A stretch of 64,000 bases of DNA from Latescibacteria bacterium UBA6620. Its GTDB lineage: Bacteria; Latescibacterota; UBA2968. Below the pieces are notes generated by a model. It was not told where the DNA came from. It made no database searches and was given only the letters and a program-made list of their open reading frames with translations. Shown in pieces: positions 63,832-64,000 of this stretch. Each line of letters starts with the position of its first letter. The stretch's first letter is position 1. The stretch lies in contig DJHM01000011.1 in assembly GCA_002433075.1 (NCBI GenBank), positions 101,026 through 165,025 of the forward strand, read 5' to 3'. The translations under genes were made by a program, and so were the position numbers.

Positions 63832-63863
63832 CCGGAAGGGATTAGCGGTCTGTCGCTAAAGGC

Positions 63864-63901
63864 GAAAGGGGGCGCGAATCAAATTCGTCGCGCCCCCTTT
63901 C
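63864..63901. terminator. Strong intrinsic terminator
   Basis: GAAAGGGGGCGCGAAT (63864-63879) pairs with ATTCGTCGCGCCCCCTTTC (63883-63901) with one bulge. It lies downstream of the PilZ-like gene and overlaps the stop of a minus-strand frame at the window edge, so it probably serves both. Confidence 0.85.
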
Positions 63902-64000
63902 AATGAACAACTGCTGTTTCCATCTTGCCGTTCAACTCCGGGTTCCCGTTCCCTGAGAAGAACATCACATTTTCTCGAACGAAGTGAAAGGCCCGCCGCT
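63900..64000 (-). CDS. Possible 3' end of a gene entering from the right edge
   Basis: An open minus-strand frame reads RRAFHFVRENVMFFSGNGNP then ELNGKMETAVVH and stops at 63902-63900, directly against the terminator. FSGNGNPEL resembles the N-terminal motif of PRPP synthetase but in a 3' position, so I do not assign it. Short and unconfirmed. Confidence 0.25.
   Translation of the reverse strand, partial: RRAFHFVRENVMFFSGNGNPELNGKMETAVVH

Noticed and set aside
1..64000. CRISPR, phage, IS elements and tRNA genes
   Set aside because: No arrays of spaced repeats, transposase or integrase motifs, or cloverleaf sequences were found by reading the window.

Overview
The window is a gene-dense, moderately GC-rich bacterial chromosome segment. 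No phage, insertion sequence, CRISPR array, rRNA or tRNA was seen. The gene mix (four sulfatases, phytanoyl-CoA dioxygenase-like enzymes, several Gfo/Idh/MocA oxidoreductases, creatininase, HpcH/HpaI aldolase, a DUF6785-type membrane protein, LarA- and UxuA-like enzymes) resembles uncultivated polysaccharide degraders such as Latescibacterota or Poribacteria. That placement is inference from gene content, not phylogeny.

Layout. 1-7.6 kb: mostly + strand, with a truncated sulfatase, a PfkB kinase (-), then creatininase, sulfatase, 2-hydroxyacid dehydrogenase and a UxaC-like isomerase, ending at a strong shared terminator. 7.6-36.1 kb: a long - strand block with a cNMP-binding protein, class III aminotransferase, oxidoreductases, sulfatase plus nitrilase, acetylxylan esterase, UxuA-like dehydratase, LarA-like racemase, HAD, methyltransferase, M16 lipoprotein peptidase with proA, an acyl-CoA ligase, an aldose epimerase/HD pair and a zinc alcohol dehydrogenase. 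36.3-44.6 kb: a + strand chain whose starts mostly overlap the preceding stop (cupin, YjbQ, zinc-finger/HAD fusion, rhamnogalacturonan-lyase-like protein, PhyH, GH2, split LysO, SDR). 44.6-57.7 kb: alternating strands with aldolase, sulfatase, a GSA-like aminotransferase, a cytidylate-kinase-like protein, two small genes, DegT aminotransferase, mutarotase-like protein, PhyH, ssb and a GT-C membrane protein. 57.9-64 kb: a DUF6785 pair, a small basic protein, cysK, NUDIX and an interrupted PilZ-like gene.

Together the genes fit stripping sulfate and acetyl groups from a uronic-acid-rich glycan, cleaving it (GH2, lyase-like protein), and passing uronates and keto-deoxy acids through isomerase, dehydratase, dehydrogenase, kinase and aldolase steps. 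This is inference; no substrate is proven by the sequence.

The most unusual feature is five otherwise well-preserved genes that carry in-frame stops and/or single-base frameshifts: a beta-CASP nuclease, a DUF1223 protein, the lyase-like protein, LysO and a PilZ-like protein. They are either recent pseudogenes or assembly errors. Other items worth attention are two ClpX-type zinc fingers fused to a HAD phosphatase, an alcohol dehydrogenase with an altered zinc ligand, and several small genes with strong expression signals.
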